In this document: piece after piece, positions 1-7,993 of the stretch
Position numbering within the stretch: the stretch's first letter is position 1
Layout: the number at the start of each line of letters is the position of its first letter
Assembly (NCBI RefSeq): GCF_030505615.1
Contig: NZ_CP129992.1
Location: 1,674,001-1,738,000, forward strand
Length of the DNA: 64,000 bases
DNA from: Salinibaculum rarum
GTDB lineage: Archaea; Halobacteriota; Halobacteria; Halobacteriales; Haloarculaceae
Direction: 5' to 3'
The notes under the pieces: model-generated
The model's database searches: none
What the model was told of the DNA's origin: nothing
The model's input: only the letters and a program-made list of their open reading frames with translations
Translations under genes and position numbers: made by a program

Positions 1-571
1 CCGTCTCGGGGTCGGCACAGCGGACTTCGTTTTCCTCGGTGTGTTCGAGCATCTCCTCGAAACTCACCTCGGGCGCTTCGATGTCGCCGACCTGGTTGAC
101 GTGGGCTTTGACCTGGACGTCGTAGTCGGACTGGTCGAGAATCTCCTTTGCAATCGCGCCGGCAGCGACCCAGTTGACCGTCTCGCGAGCCGAGGAGCGC
201 CCGCCGCCGCCCCAGTTGCGGGTGCCGAACTTTGCGGAGTAGGTGTAGTCGCCGTGGGAGGGACGCGGTGCGGTCACAAAGGGCTCGTACTTGCCCGAGC
301 GGGCGTCCTTGTTCTGGATGACCATCCCGATGGGGGTGCCCGTCGTGTAGCCGTCCTGCATACCCGAGTTAATCGTCACTTCGTCGGGTTCGCCTCGTGA
401 GGTGGTAATCATCGACTGGCCCGGCTTCCGTCGGTCGAGTTCCGCCTGAATGTCCTCTTCGGAGAGTTCGACGCCGGCGGGGACGCCGGAGACGGTACAG
501 CCCATCGCCTCCCCGTGGGACTCACCGTAGGTCGTCACCTGAAAGAGTCTGCCAAAGCGATTCCCGTTCAT
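1..571 (-). CDS. aroC: Chorismate synthase, C-terminus cut by the window edge
   Basis: This enzyme converts 5-enolpyruvylshikimate-3-phosphate to chorismate, the last shikimate step, using reduced FMN. The protein starts MNGNRFGRLFQVTTYGESHG, which contains the first chorismate synthase signature. Further on it has SHGDYTYSAKFG and the GGGRSSARETV signature with its catalytic-region arginine. About 190 residues are visible and the 3' end lies outside the window. It sits 73 nt downstream of aroA on the same strand, so the two are probably co-transcribed. The start is the only ATG placed correctly before the conserved N-terminus. Confidence 0.95.
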   Translation of the reverse strand, partial: MNGNRFGRLFQVTTYGESHGEAMGCTVSGVPAGVELSEEDIQAELDRRKPGQSMITTSRGEPDEVTINSGMQDGYTTGTPIGMVIQNKDARSGKYEPFVTAPRPSHGDYTYSAKFGTRNWGGGGRSSARETVNWVAAGAIAKEILDQSDYDVQVKAHVNQVGDIEAPEVSFEEMLEHTEENEVRCADPET

Positions 572-644
572 TGGCAGTTTCTGGGGCGCGCTGGCATTTC
601 AATGTTGAGAAAGGTGGCTGGTCGGGGACTCGGTCGTGTTCGCC

Positions 645-1934
645 CTATTCTCGCTGCACGCTCGCACCCAGTCCCGAAATCACGTCGAAAAAGTCGGGGA
701 AGGATACGTCGACGTGTTCGATACCCCGAATTGTCGTCGTCCCCTCTGCGACCAGTCCGGCGACGGTCAGTGCCATGATAATGCGGTGGTCTGCGCGCCC
801 GTCGACGGTCGCTCCCTGTAGTTCGGTGTCGCCGCCGTGGATGGTCAACGTCTCCTGCTCTTCCTCGACGTTCGCGCCCATCTTCGTCAGCGCCTCGGCC
901 ATCGCACTCACGCGGTCTGTCTCCTTGTAGCGGACGTGTTCTGCGTTCGTGATTCTGGTCGTCCCGTCGGCGGCGGCACCCAGCACCGCAATCGTCGGCA
1001 GGAGGTCCGGCGTATCCTCGACGCCGACTTCGATACCTTCGAGGGAACTATCCTCGACCGTAATCTCGCCAGCGTCGCGGTCCCAGTCGACGGCGGCACC
1101 CATCTCTTCGAGAATGTCGACGATAGCCTGGTCGCCCTGGGCGCTCGGATAGGCCGAGGTGACCGTGACGCTGTCGTCGCCGGCGAGTGCGCCCGCTGCG
1201 AGGAGATACGACATCGAAGAGAAGTCGCCGGGGACGTTGTAGCCGTCGCCGGCGTCGTAGGTCTGGTGGCCGGCGACAGAGAAACCGCGTTTCGTCTTCC
1301 GGGCCTGGACGCCGAACGCCTCCATCACTTCGAGTGTGATGTCGACGTAGGGGGCGGACTTGAGTTCGGTCTCCAGGGCGATGTCGATGCCGGCGTCGGT
1401 GTTCGCGCCGGCCATCAACACGGCGGTGATAAACTGCGAGGAGACGTCGCCAGGAATCGCGGCGGTGCCGCCGACGATGGGGCCGCCGACGACGAGCGGT
1501 GCCTGCCCGTTGTCACGCGTACTCTCTGCCCGCGCGCCGAGTTGGTCGAGCGCACGGAGAAGTGCACCCTGTGGGCGCGAGCGAAGCGACTCGTCGCCAG
1601 TGAGGACGGTGAGACCGTCGGCGAGTCCGGCGGCCGCCGTCACGATACGCATCGTCGTCCCGCTGTTGGCACAGTCGATGACGTCGTCGGGCACGTCAGG
1701 CGTCCCGCCGAAGCCGTCGATTTCCATCGTACCGGCGTCTTCATCGTGGATGACGGTGCCGCCGAAGGCCTCAACAGCGCGTGCGGTCGCGCGGGTGTCT
1801 GCGCTCACGAGCGGGTCGTAGACTGTCGCGCCGTCGGCATAGCCCGCGGCGAGAATCGCACGGTGTGTGTAGCTCTTCGAGGGTGGGGCCTGTGCCGCCC
1901 CGCTGACTGTCGACCGGGAGATGTCCGCGTCCAT
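645..1934 (-). CDS. aroA: 3-phosphoshikimate 1-carboxyvinyltransferase (EPSP synthase)
   Basis: The enzyme transfers enolpyruvate from PEP to shikimate-3-phosphate. The 429-residue product has the PEP/S3P site [11 protein letters not shown] near residue 15, NSGTTMR near residue 90, the Q-containing GDVSSQF region and the C-terminal ADHRIIMAL motif. The frame is open about 33 codons further upstream, but the ATG at 1934 gives the usual family N-terminus. It also lies about 27 nt after a TATA-like GGTATCCTC on the minus strand, which suggests a leaderless message. The gene leads directly into aroC. Confidence 0.95.
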   Translation of the reverse strand: MDADISRSTVSGAAQAPPSKSYTHRAILAAGYADGATVYDPLVSADTRATARAVEAFGGTVIHDEDAGTMEIDGFGGTPDVPDDVIDCANSGTTMRIVTAAAGLADGLTVLTGDESLRSRPQGALLRALDQLGARAESTRDNGQAPLVVGGPIVGGTAAIPGDVSSQFITAVLMAGANTDAGIDIALETELKSAPYVDITLEVMEAFGVQARKTKRGFSVAGHQTYDAGDGYNVPGDFSSMSYLLAAGALAGDDSVTVTSAYPSAQGDQAIVDILEEMGAAVDWDRDAGEITVEDSSLEGIEVGVEDTPDLLPTIAVLGAAADGTTRITNAEHVRYKETDRVSAMAEALTKMGANVEEEQETLTIHGGDTELQGATVDGRADHRIIMALTVAGLVAEGTTTIRGIEHVDVSFPDFFDVISGLGASVQRE

Positions 1935-2082
1935 ACCTGCCCGTGGAACGGGCACAACATGAGGATACCGTCTCTCGGCTCGGTCGCTGCGCTCGACACT
2001 CGTTGCACTGGGGAGTGCCACGACAGCACCCATTCTACAGAGAAACCGGAAACTGTCGGCGCCGAGGAACGGCTACGGTCGG

Positions 2083-3396
2083 TTACGCTGTCCCGACCAC
2101 GACAACGCCCTTCATTCCGATTGCCTTGTGGGGGACACAGTAGTACCTGCAGATTCCCGCCTCCTCGAAGGTGAACTCGTACGTCGTTCCCCGTTCGCTG
2201 ACGATTTCGGGGGACTCGAAACGACCGTCCTCGGCGACGACGTTGTGTGCGCCGCCTTCGCCGGTCCACACCCAGACCACCGTCGTTCCGGGGTCGACGC
2301 GAACCGCGGCTGGGCCGAACCCGAGACCGTTATCTCCGGCCCCGACTTCGACTGGTACCTCGTCGTACCCCGTCATGTCAGTGACCGAGCCGTCGTAGTT
2401 GAGTGCGTTGTCGAGATACCCGCCGAAATCCGGTCCGCTCCCGCCGTTGGAGTCGTAGGTCCCGGCGTACGAATCCGGCCCGTCACCGCCGACGAGAACT
2501 GCACCTTTCATCCCGATGCCCTCGTGTGGCACACAGTGGTAGCGGGTCAGGCCAGGGTCCACAAAGGACCTCTCGAAGGTGTGGCCAGACTCACCGACGA
2601 TGTTGCCGGAGCTGAAACTGTCGTCCTCGGCGACGACGTTGTGTGCGCCACCGTCGCCGAGCCACTCCCAGATGACCGTCGTCCTCGGGTCGACGTGTAC
2701 AGCGGGCGGGTCGAACGCCAGCCCGGAGTTGCCTGCTCCGACGGTGACGTTCACCTCGTCGTGCCCGCGCGCGTCGACGAATCCGTCGTAGTTGTTCGCA
2801 TCGCCGAGATACTCCGAGGCGACAGCAGTCGGCTCTGACCGGCCGTCCCTGGTTGGATAGCTGTTCCCGACGACGACCGAGCCCAGCATCCCGCTGGCCT
2901 CGTGAGGGACACAGTGGTAGTTGTAGATACCGTCCCTTACGAAGGTGTACTCGAAGGCGCCCGACGCTTTGGGTGTCCCGGTGTCGAAACTGCCGTCTTC
3001 GGCGACGATGTTGTGCGCGCCACCCTCGCCGGTCCACTCCCAGATGACCGTCGTCCCCGTGTCGACGTGGATTGCGGCCGGGTCGAAAGCCAGACCGCTG
3101 CCGGCACCGACAGCAACCCTCACCTCCGCGCGGCCGCGCATGTCGACCACTGTGCCGTCGTAGTTGTTCGCAGCGTCGAGATGGCCCCCGAAATCCGGCT
3201 GTGTCTCCGTCCGGAACTCCGTCGGCGACTCGCTCGCCGTCGGTTCCGCTGTCGCCTCGGAGTCCTCGTCGGAGTCTAAACTGTCGCTGACGTTCGAGAG
3301 TGTCTCGTCTTCGACGATACAGCCCGCGAGTCCGACCGTGCCCACCGTGCCGAGTCCGAGTAGATAGTGTCGCCGCGTCGCCTGACGCTCGTCCAT
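2083..3396 (-). CDS. Three-domain halocyanin (blue copper lipoprotein)
   Basis: Halocyanins are membrane-anchored blue copper electron carriers. This 437-residue protein starts with a twin-arginine signal containing RRHYLLGLG and a lipobox LAGC with Cys26, so it should be exported by Tat and lipid-anchored. An acidic Ser/Thr linker is followed by three plastocyanin-like domains. Each keeps the type 1 copper ligands: the His of GGAHN(I/V)V, then Cys and His of Y(H/Y)CVPH(E/K), then Met of GM(L/K)G. The start is the ATG after DNA encoding MSVHRH. It lies 26 nt after the TATA box CTTATATACG on the minus strand, so the message is probably leaderless. The redox partner is unknown. Confidence 0.92.
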   Translation of the reverse strand: MDERQATRRHYLLGLGTVGTVGLAGCIVEDETLSNVSDSLDSDEDSEATAEPTASESPTEFRTETQPDFGGHLDAANNYDGTVVDMRGRAEVRVAVGAGSGLAFDPAAIHVDTGTTVIWEWTGEGGAHNIVAEDGSFDTGTPKASGAFEYTFVRDGIYNYHCVPHEASGMLGSVVVGNSYPTRDGRSEPTAVASEYLGDANNYDGFVDARGHDEVNVTVGAGNSGLAFDPPAVHVDPRTTVIWEWLGDGGAHNVVAEDDSFSSGNIVGESGHTFERSFVDPGLTRYHCVPHEGIGMKGAVLVGGDGPDSYAGTYDSNGGSGPDFGGYLDNALNYDGSVTDMTGYDEVPVEVGAGDNGLGFGPAAVRVDPGTTVVWVWTGEGGAHNVVAEDGRFESPEIVSERGTTYEFTFEEAGICRYYCVPHKAIGMKGVVVVGTA

Positions 3397-3519
3397 ATGA
3401 CGGTGCACCGACACTACGTATATAAGAGTTCACGTCCCGGCAGCGCCTCGCGACTGTGCAGTTGGTGCTCGACCACGAGCGGCGACATGGTTATCCCTGC
3501 CTAGTGGCTATCTATAGCA

Positions 3520-3750
3520 ATGACGCCCTCTGACTCCACTCCTGACCGACAGCCGGCCGACAAGGCGATGCTCTACTGTCCGGAGTGCAGTCACGAGAGC
3601 ACTATCACTGGCGACTGGACGCTCCACGTACTCGCCCATTCGATTACCTACGAGTGTCCAAACTGTGGAACGGTGATTGAGTCCCGCCGGGACGAAACGG
3701 TACTGGGTGCAGACGGTGACGAGGTGCCGTACCTCGTGGCCGAACGCTGA
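3520..3750 (+). CDS. Small zinc-ribbon protein
   Basis: The 76-residue product carries two CxxC knuckles, CPEC at residues 20-23 and CPNC at 46-49, typical of a zinc ribbon. I believe it belongs to a haloarchaeal family of unknown function (possibly DUF8106, from memory). A second member with the same spacing lies at 27062. A TATA-like GTTATCCC lies about 27 nt before the ATG. The function is unknown; nucleic acid or protein binding is the usual inference for such folds. Confidence 0.8.
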   Translation: MTPSDSTPDRQPADKAMLYCPECSHESTITGDWTLHVLAHSITYECPNCGTVIESRRDETVLGADGDEVPYLVAER

Positions 3751-3798
3751 CGCCGGTTAATGGCGACTCTATTTATCCGTGGCCACACGAGTTCTGGT

Positions 3799-4980
3799 AT
3801 GCACCGCGACCTCTCGGCACTCGACGCCGCGCTCGACGAGCAGGGTGTCGACGGCTATCTCATCGACGCCGCGTCCGACGACTCAGACCAGTACTATCTC
3901 TCCGGCTTCGACGCTCCCGACCCGTTTTTGACGCTGTACGACGGCGACGTTCGCCTGCTCTTTGCGCGCAGTCTCGAGTACGGCCGGGCCGTCGAGGAGA
4001 GCGCGGCGACGACCGTCCAGCGGTACGTCGACTTCGACCACGAAGCGAAAATCGAAGCGTACGGCCACCGCGAGGCCGTCGACCGGGTCCACGCCGACTT
4101 TCTCTCGGCCCACGGCGTCGACAGCGTCGCCGTCCCGCCGCGATTCCCGCTTCGGACGGCCGACGGCCTCCGCGAGCAGGGTATCGAGGTGGTCCCCGAC
4201 GAGGACGGGACGATTACGGAGATTCGCGCCACGAAAACCGACACCGAAGTCGACCACATCCGGACCGCACAGCGGGCAAACGAGGCCGCGATGGAGCGGG
4301 CCGAAACGCTCATCGCCTCGGCCGAGATAGACGAGGCGGGTCGTCTCCAGTACGACGGCGACGTACTGACGAGCGAACGGGTCAAGGAAGCCATCGAGGT
4401 GACACTGCTCCGACACGGCTGTGCGCTGGACGAGACAATCGTCGCCTGTGGCCGAGACGCGGCCGACCCCCACGACCGGGGGAGTGGCCCGCTCGTCGCC
4501 GGCGAACCCATCATCGTCGACATCTTCCCCCGTGACAAAGCCACGAAGTACCACGCCGACATGACGCGCACATTCTGCCGGGGCGAGCCCACCGACACTG
4601 TCCGCGAGTGGTACGACCTGACCCAGCGAGCAAAGGAGGCGGCCCTCGAGGCCGTCGAACCGGGTGTGACCGGTGGGGCGGTCCACGACGCGGTCTGTGA
4701 CGTCTACGAGGACGCCGGATTGCCGACGCTTCGCAGCGACGAACGAACCGAGACCGGCTTCATCCACAGCACCGGTCACGGCGTCGGACTGGACGTCCAC
4801 GAACTCCCCCGTGTCAGCCCCGGCGGCGAGACACTCCAGCCGGGTCACGTCATCACTATCGAACCCGGTCTGTACGACCCCGAGGTCGGGGGTATCCGAA
4901 TCGAGGACTTCGTCGTCGTCACCGAGGACGGCTACGAGAACCTCACCGACTACTCCGAGCAACTGGTCGTCGGAGAGTGA
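3799..4980 (+). CDS. M24 family metallopeptidase (Xaa-Pro aminopeptidase type)
   Basis: The 393-residue protein has an N-terminal creatinase/prolidase-type domain (about residues 1-150) and a C-terminal pita-bread domain. The likely metal ligands are visible: Asp in VDIFPRD, Asp in ADMTRTF, His in STGHGVGLDVHE, Glu in TIEPGLY and Glu in IRIEDFVVV. It probably removes N-terminal residues before proline in the cytoplasm. The frame is open to 3760, but the ATG at 3799 sits 27 nt after the TATA box CTATTTATCC, which indicates a leaderless start. The exact substrate cannot be told. Confidence 0.9.
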   Translation: MHRDLSALDAALDEQGVDGYLIDAASDDSDQYYLSGFDAPDPFLTLYDGDVRLLFARSLEYGRAVEESAATTVQRYVDFDHEAKIEAYGHREAVDRVHADFLSAHGVDSVAVPPRFPLRTADGLREQGIEVVPDEDGTITEIRATKTDTEVDHIRTAQRANEAAMERAETLIASAEIDEAGRLQYDGDVLTSERVKEAIEVTLLRHGCALDETIVACGRDAADPHDRGSGPLVAGEPIIVDIFPRDKATKYHADMTRTFCRGEPTDTVREWYDLTQRAKEAALEAVEPGVTGGAVHDAVCDVYEDAGLPTLRSDERTETGFIHSTGHGVGLDVHELPRVSPGGETLQPGHVITIEPGLYDPEVGGIRIEDFVVVTEDGYENLTDYSEQLVVGE

Positions 4981-5013
4981 GGACAGTTCACACACGCCCC
5001 ATCATCATGAACA

Positions 5014-5020
5014 TTTATTA
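5014..5020 (+). promoter_or_regulatory. TATA box for a leaderless mini-ORF
   Basis: TTTATTA lies in an AT-rich pocket. Its centre is 27 nt before the ATG at 5044, the usual archaeal spacing to the transcription start. Confidence 0.55.
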
Positions 5021-5043
5021 TGGTCCGCTATAGAGATAGAAGT

Positions 5044-5082
5044 ATGATGGTCGCTGTACGCGCGGTACGCTGTTCACTCTAA
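5044..5082 (+). other. Possible leaderless 12-residue mini-ORF
   Basis: The frame reads MMVAVRAVRCSL and stops with TAA. It would start at the first base of a transcript driven by TTTATTA at 5014-5020. It may be a leader peptide for the 50-residue ORF at 5132, or a chance reading frame. Only promoter spacing supports it. Confidence 0.3.
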
Positions 5083-5131
5083 TTGTCCGGCAGTGTCGTC
5101 TTCCGATTGTCCGTCCACCCACCCAAACCCA

Positions 5132-5284
5132 ATGAGCACCCAACCCCACACACCCGAGATGTCACAGACGCGTACAGCGACAACGCAGTTCAGTACACGA
5201 GATGCCCCGCAGACGTTCGACCCGTACAACACGAACCCCTGTCCCGAGATGTTCTCGGACAAGTGGTCCGGAACCGAAGAGTAA
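5132..5284 (+). CDS. Small hypothetical protein (50 residues)
   Basis: In the 392-nt gap after the peptidase gene this frame encodes a 50-residue polar, Thr-rich peptide ending NPCPEMFSDKWSGTEE. No family is recognised. It lies on the same strand as its neighbours and ends 88 nt before the small regulator gene. A shorter version could start at the ATG at 5159. Support is limited to an uninterrupted frame, coherent strand and a promoter upstream at 5014. Confidence 0.35.
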   Translation: MSTQPHTPEMSQTRTATTQFSTRDAPQTFDPYNTNPCPEMFSDKWSGTEE

Positions 5285-5372
5285 TCGACGTACTTCTCGG
5301 CTGTTCTCACCTGCCCGAGCGGCCGCGCCGGGTGACACAACGCATTTCCCCGCCGCTGCCGTCTCCCCGGGC

Positions 5373-5582
5373 ATGACCGAGTACACGACCGTCTCGATAC
5401 CGAAAGACCTCGGTGACCGCGTCGAAGAGACAATCGAAGGGACGAGTTTCTCCAGTACCAGCGACCTCGTTCGATTCTTGCTCCGGAGTATCGTCATCAA
5501 ACACCAGCAACAGGGTGAACTGACCGAGGCGGAGTTCGACGAGATTGCCGACCAGCTCAAAGACCTCGGCTATCTCGACTGA
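5373..5582 (+). CDS. Ribbon-helix-helix (CopG-like) DNA-binding protein
   Basis: The 69-residue product begins MTEYTTVSIPKDLGDRVEE. This is the beta strand plus helix pattern of ribbon-helix-helix regulators. The segment SSTSDLVRFLLRS follows as the second helix. Such proteins bind DNA as dimers through the N-terminal strand. The frame is open further upstream, but this ATG places the strand at the N-terminus as the family requires. Its target is unknown. It converges on the minus-strand gene that ends at 5588. Confidence 0.75.
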   Translation: MTEYTTVSIPKDLGDRVEETIEGTSFSSTSDLVRFLLRSIVIKHQQQGELTEAEFDEIADQLKDLGYLD

Positions 5583-5587
5583 CCCTC

Positions 5588-5998
5588 TCAGGGCGTTCGT
5601 TCCTCCGGTGGCTCGACGTCGAGGACCGTCAGGTCCTGCTCTGTGCCCGTCCGGTCGAACGCCGCAATGGAGTCTTCGTCCCACGGCGGCACCGCGATGA
5701 AAATGACCTCGTGGAAGTCGTCGCGCTTCGTGAGCCGCAGGTCGCCGGTGGGGTGTGAGACGAACCGGCCCTGCGTCTGTCCGGCCGGGGTCCCGAGGTC
5801 GACGCCGAAGACAGCGTTGACGGAACTTCCCGCGCTCGGCAGGTAAAAGTGCGTGAAAACGGGGGTCTCCGGGTCCAAGTCTGTCTCCGGGAGTTCCCCG
5901 GCCGGTGTGACCGACAGTGAAATCGTCGTCTCGTCTGGCTCGCGTTCCCGGGCGAGGCGAAGCAACGTCTCGACCAGTCCCTGCGTCGCGTACAGCAC
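5588..5998 (-). CDS. Conserved haloarchaeal hypothetical protein
   Basis: The 136-residue protein starts with GTG (VLYATQGLVETLL). It has no signal peptide or membrane segment. The segment GRFVSHPTGDLRLTKRDDFH, followed by hydrophobic IFIAVPPW, distantly resembles the HP/D part of a JAMM/MPN site. The HxHP motif is incomplete, so I do not call a peptidase. A TATA-like GATAAGTGA lies about 27 nt before the GTG and supports a leaderless start. Function unknown. Confidence 0.7.
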   Translation of the reverse strand: MLYATQGLVETLLRLAREREPDETTISLSVTPAGELPETDLDPETPVFTHFYLPSAGSSVNAVFGVDLGTPAGQTQGRFVSHPTGDLRLTKRDDFHEVIFIAVPPWDEDSIAAFDRTGTEQDLTVLDVEPPEERTP

Positions 5999-6044
5999 GC
6001 CTTCGACTATGCCGCCAGGTCACTTATCATCACCGTGGCTCGGG

Positions 6045-6737
6045 TCACATCGGGAGCGAGCGCTTGACGATGTTGAAATAGAGGCTCGGCGTCCGGCCCC
6101 GGGACCCGGACAGTGCGTCGTCCAGCGCGCCATCGGCGTCGTTGTGGATACCCTCTCCGTGAGCGACCAACACCCGACTGGGGGCGAGTCGGTTGAGCTT
6201 CTTCGGTGGCATGAGTCTGAGCGCCGGGTGGACGCCGAGTCGTTCCCGGCCGGTCAGGAAGTAATCGGCCGTGCCGACCGCCTCGGGGACCACGAGCACG
6301 CCGGTGTCCTCGCTGTAGAGGGCGGCTTCGCTCCAGGCGACGTTGTCGAGGACCGGGTGGGCGACGTAGCCGGTATCGGCCAGTTCGCGGTGGAACGATT
6401 CGACGGGTGCCGGAATGTCGTTCCTGATGTCGGCCATGAAGTGGGGGACGTAGACCGGCACGTCGTGTCGGGTCGCGATAGCGGCCGCATCGCGCTTGTG
6501 CCGGTCCAGCAGGATGACGACGCCAGCGACCTCGCCAAACTCCGCAAAGAGGTCGTCGACACCCTCCGCGTCGACGGGGTCGATGACGTACACGTCGCCG
6601 TCGACGGCGAGTGCGTGACTGGCCCGCTGCATCCGCTCGCCGGGGTACGCAATCCAGCCGACGCCACCGGATTCTTCGTCGCCGAACCGGTCTACCTCTT
6701 GCCACTCCGTCGCACGGCCGGAGCCTTTCATTGTCAT
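6045..6737 (-). CDS. Metallo-beta-lactamase-like protein with degenerate metal site
   Basis: The 230-residue protein resembles the MBL fold: an early strand HALAVDGDVYVIDPV, then VAGVVILLDRHKRDAAAIA where active enzymes carry HxHxDH. Here the motif reads LDRHKRDA, so most zinc ligands are missing. A later VLVAHGEGIHND could be a remnant of the distal histidine loop. The start chosen is the ATG at 6737, 26 nt after the T-run that serves as TATA box on the minus strand; ATGs at 6743 and 6731 are alternatives. It may be a non-enzymatic or altered hydrolase. Confidence 0.65.
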   Translation of the reverse strand: MTMKGSGRATEWQEVDRFGDEESGGVGWIAYPGERMQRASHALAVDGDVYVIDPVDAEGVDDLFAEFGEVAGVVILLDRHKRDAAAIATRHDVPVYVPHFMADIRNDIPAPVESFHRELADTGYVAHPVLDNVAWSEAALYSEDTGVLVVPEAVGTADYFLTGRERLGVHPALRLMPPKKLNRLAPSRVLVAHGEGIHNDADGALDDALSGSRGRTPSLYFNIVKRSLPM

Positions 6738-6839
6738 ACACATCCTACAACGCGACCACGCAAAAAACGACCCCCCAAACAGGGTGGGGACAGCCGCCCG
6801 AAACCAGTTCTTTAGTGCGGGCCCGTCGAACATCCGGAT

Positions 6840-7526
6840 ATGCTCACGGGCCTGCGATGGCTGGCACTGGAGGTGAAGTACCTCGACCGCGCACAGTCGT
6901 TTTACGAGGCGTTCCTGGAACTGGACGTCCGCGAGTCCGGCGACGGCGAAGTGGCGCTTGCCGCCGGCGAGATAGACCTGATTCTCCGCGCACCCGGGTC
7001 GGCACCCCGTGGCGGCCTGCACACCCACTACGCGCTGTCGATTCCGGCAGCCGAGTACGACAGCTGGTACGACCGTCTGGACCAGCGGTTCGACCTGTCG
7101 GAACACACCTTCGGTGACAGCCGCTCGCTGTACTTTTACGACACCGAGGGCAACTGCGTGGAACTCGGCGAGTCCGACGCGGCCGGGCCGGGCGTCTCGG
7201 GGCTGTTCGAGGTCGTGCTCGAAGTCGAACGGCTGGACCGGGCAGCGCGATTCTACGAACAGCTTGGGTTCGAACCGGTCGACTGGGGCGAGGACCGCGA
7301 GCGCGTCCGTATGACTGCCGGCGACTTCGACATCGAACTCTGGGAGCCACACCTCGGTCTCGCCGACGCCCGCGGTGGCGTCCACGTCGACTTCGGCGTC
7401 GGGGTCGACGACGCTGCGGCGACGGTCGATGGTGTCCGCGACGACGCGCTGGCCGTCGAGAATATCGAGGATGGGATTCGACTAAAGGATGCCGACGGCC
7501 ACTCCGTGACGCTGGTCGAGGAGTAG
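6840..7526 (+). CDS. VOC family protein (two glyoxalase/dioxygenase-like modules)
   Basis: The 228-residue protein contains two vicinal-oxygen-chelate repeats. One starts at about residue 4 (LRWLALEVKYLDRAQSFYEA). The other starts at about residue 120 (LFEVVLEVERLDRAARFYEQ). Each ends with a (D)xxGNxVEL- or DADGHSVTLVE-like strand. VOC proteins include glyoxalases, ring-cleaving dioxygenases and resistance proteins; the substrate cannot be inferred. The ATG lies 27 nt after TTCTTTAGTG, consistent with a leaderless message. Confidence 0.85.
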   Translation: MLTGLRWLALEVKYLDRAQSFYEAFLELDVRESGDGEVALAAGEIDLILRAPGSAPRGGLHTHYALSIPAAEYDSWYDRLDQRFDLSEHTFGDSRSLYFYDTEGNCVELGESDAAGPGVSGLFEVVLEVERLDRAARFYEQLGFEPVDWGEDRERVRMTAGDFDIELWEPHLGLADARGGVHVDFGVGVDDAAATVDGVRDDALAVENIEDGIRLKDADGHSVTLVEE

Positions 7527-7555
7527 GCACCTTTCGCCTGTACCCGCCGCCTCGC

Positions 7556-7858
7556 TCACTCCAGTCGGTCGCTGTCGATGTCGACTCCGGGCGGCGTCAC
7601 GACGAGAAAGCCCCGGAAGTGCATCAGCCCGCCGCCGGCCTGTTTGATGTCGCGGGCGAAGCCGGCCGCGAGTTCGTTCAGGTCGCCCTTGACGTTGAGA
7701 ACGAGCGTCGCGCCCGCATCGACGGTCGAGACCCACTCCTCGGGGTCGGTCGTCCCGTCGAGAACGCCCAGGACGACGCGGCTGGACCCGCCACCGCCGT
7801 CTTCCTCGTCCAGTTCCTCCTCTACGGATTGCAGGTCGAGCCCGTCGAAGTCAGTCAT
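7556..7858 (-). CDS. Conserved haloarchaeal protein (probably DUF5779)
   Basis: The 100-residue protein has an acidic, Gly-rich N-terminal segment followed by an alpha/beta region, VVLGVLDGTTDPEEWV to FLVVTPPGVDIDSDRLE. From memory it matches a haloarchaeal family of unknown function, DUF5779. The ATG lies about 26 nt after GATTTTTGA on the minus strand. It converges with the VOC gene. No function is proposed. Confidence 0.7.
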   Translation of the reverse strand: MTDFDGLDLQSVEEELDEEDGGGGSSRVVLGVLDGTTDPEEWVSTVDAGATLVLNVKGDLNELAAGFARDIKQAGGGLMHFRGFLVVTPPGVDIDSDRLE

Positions 7859-7965
7859 ACCCGAAGGTCGGCGCCAGCAGTCAAAAATCCCCCGGCGCCA
7901 CTCCTGGGTGTCGCGGACCCGTCGTCTGTGGGTCACCCTCACACAGATACCGGTCCAGGGACAAC

Positions 7966-7973
7966 TTTATATT
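7966..7973 (+). promoter_or_regulatory. TATA box of leuA
   Basis: TTTATATT is centred about 25 nt before the ATG at 7994. This makes a leaderless transcript starting at or next to that ATG the simplest reading, and it fixes the native leuA start. Confidence 0.7.
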
Positions 7974-7993
7974 CTGGGAGCGCTCCGTAATAG

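Noticed and set aside
5202-5372. N-terminal extension of the ribbon-helix-helix protein
   Set aside because: The upstream codons encode an Arg/Pro/Thr-rich stretch, whereas the family begins at the beta strand encoded from 5373.
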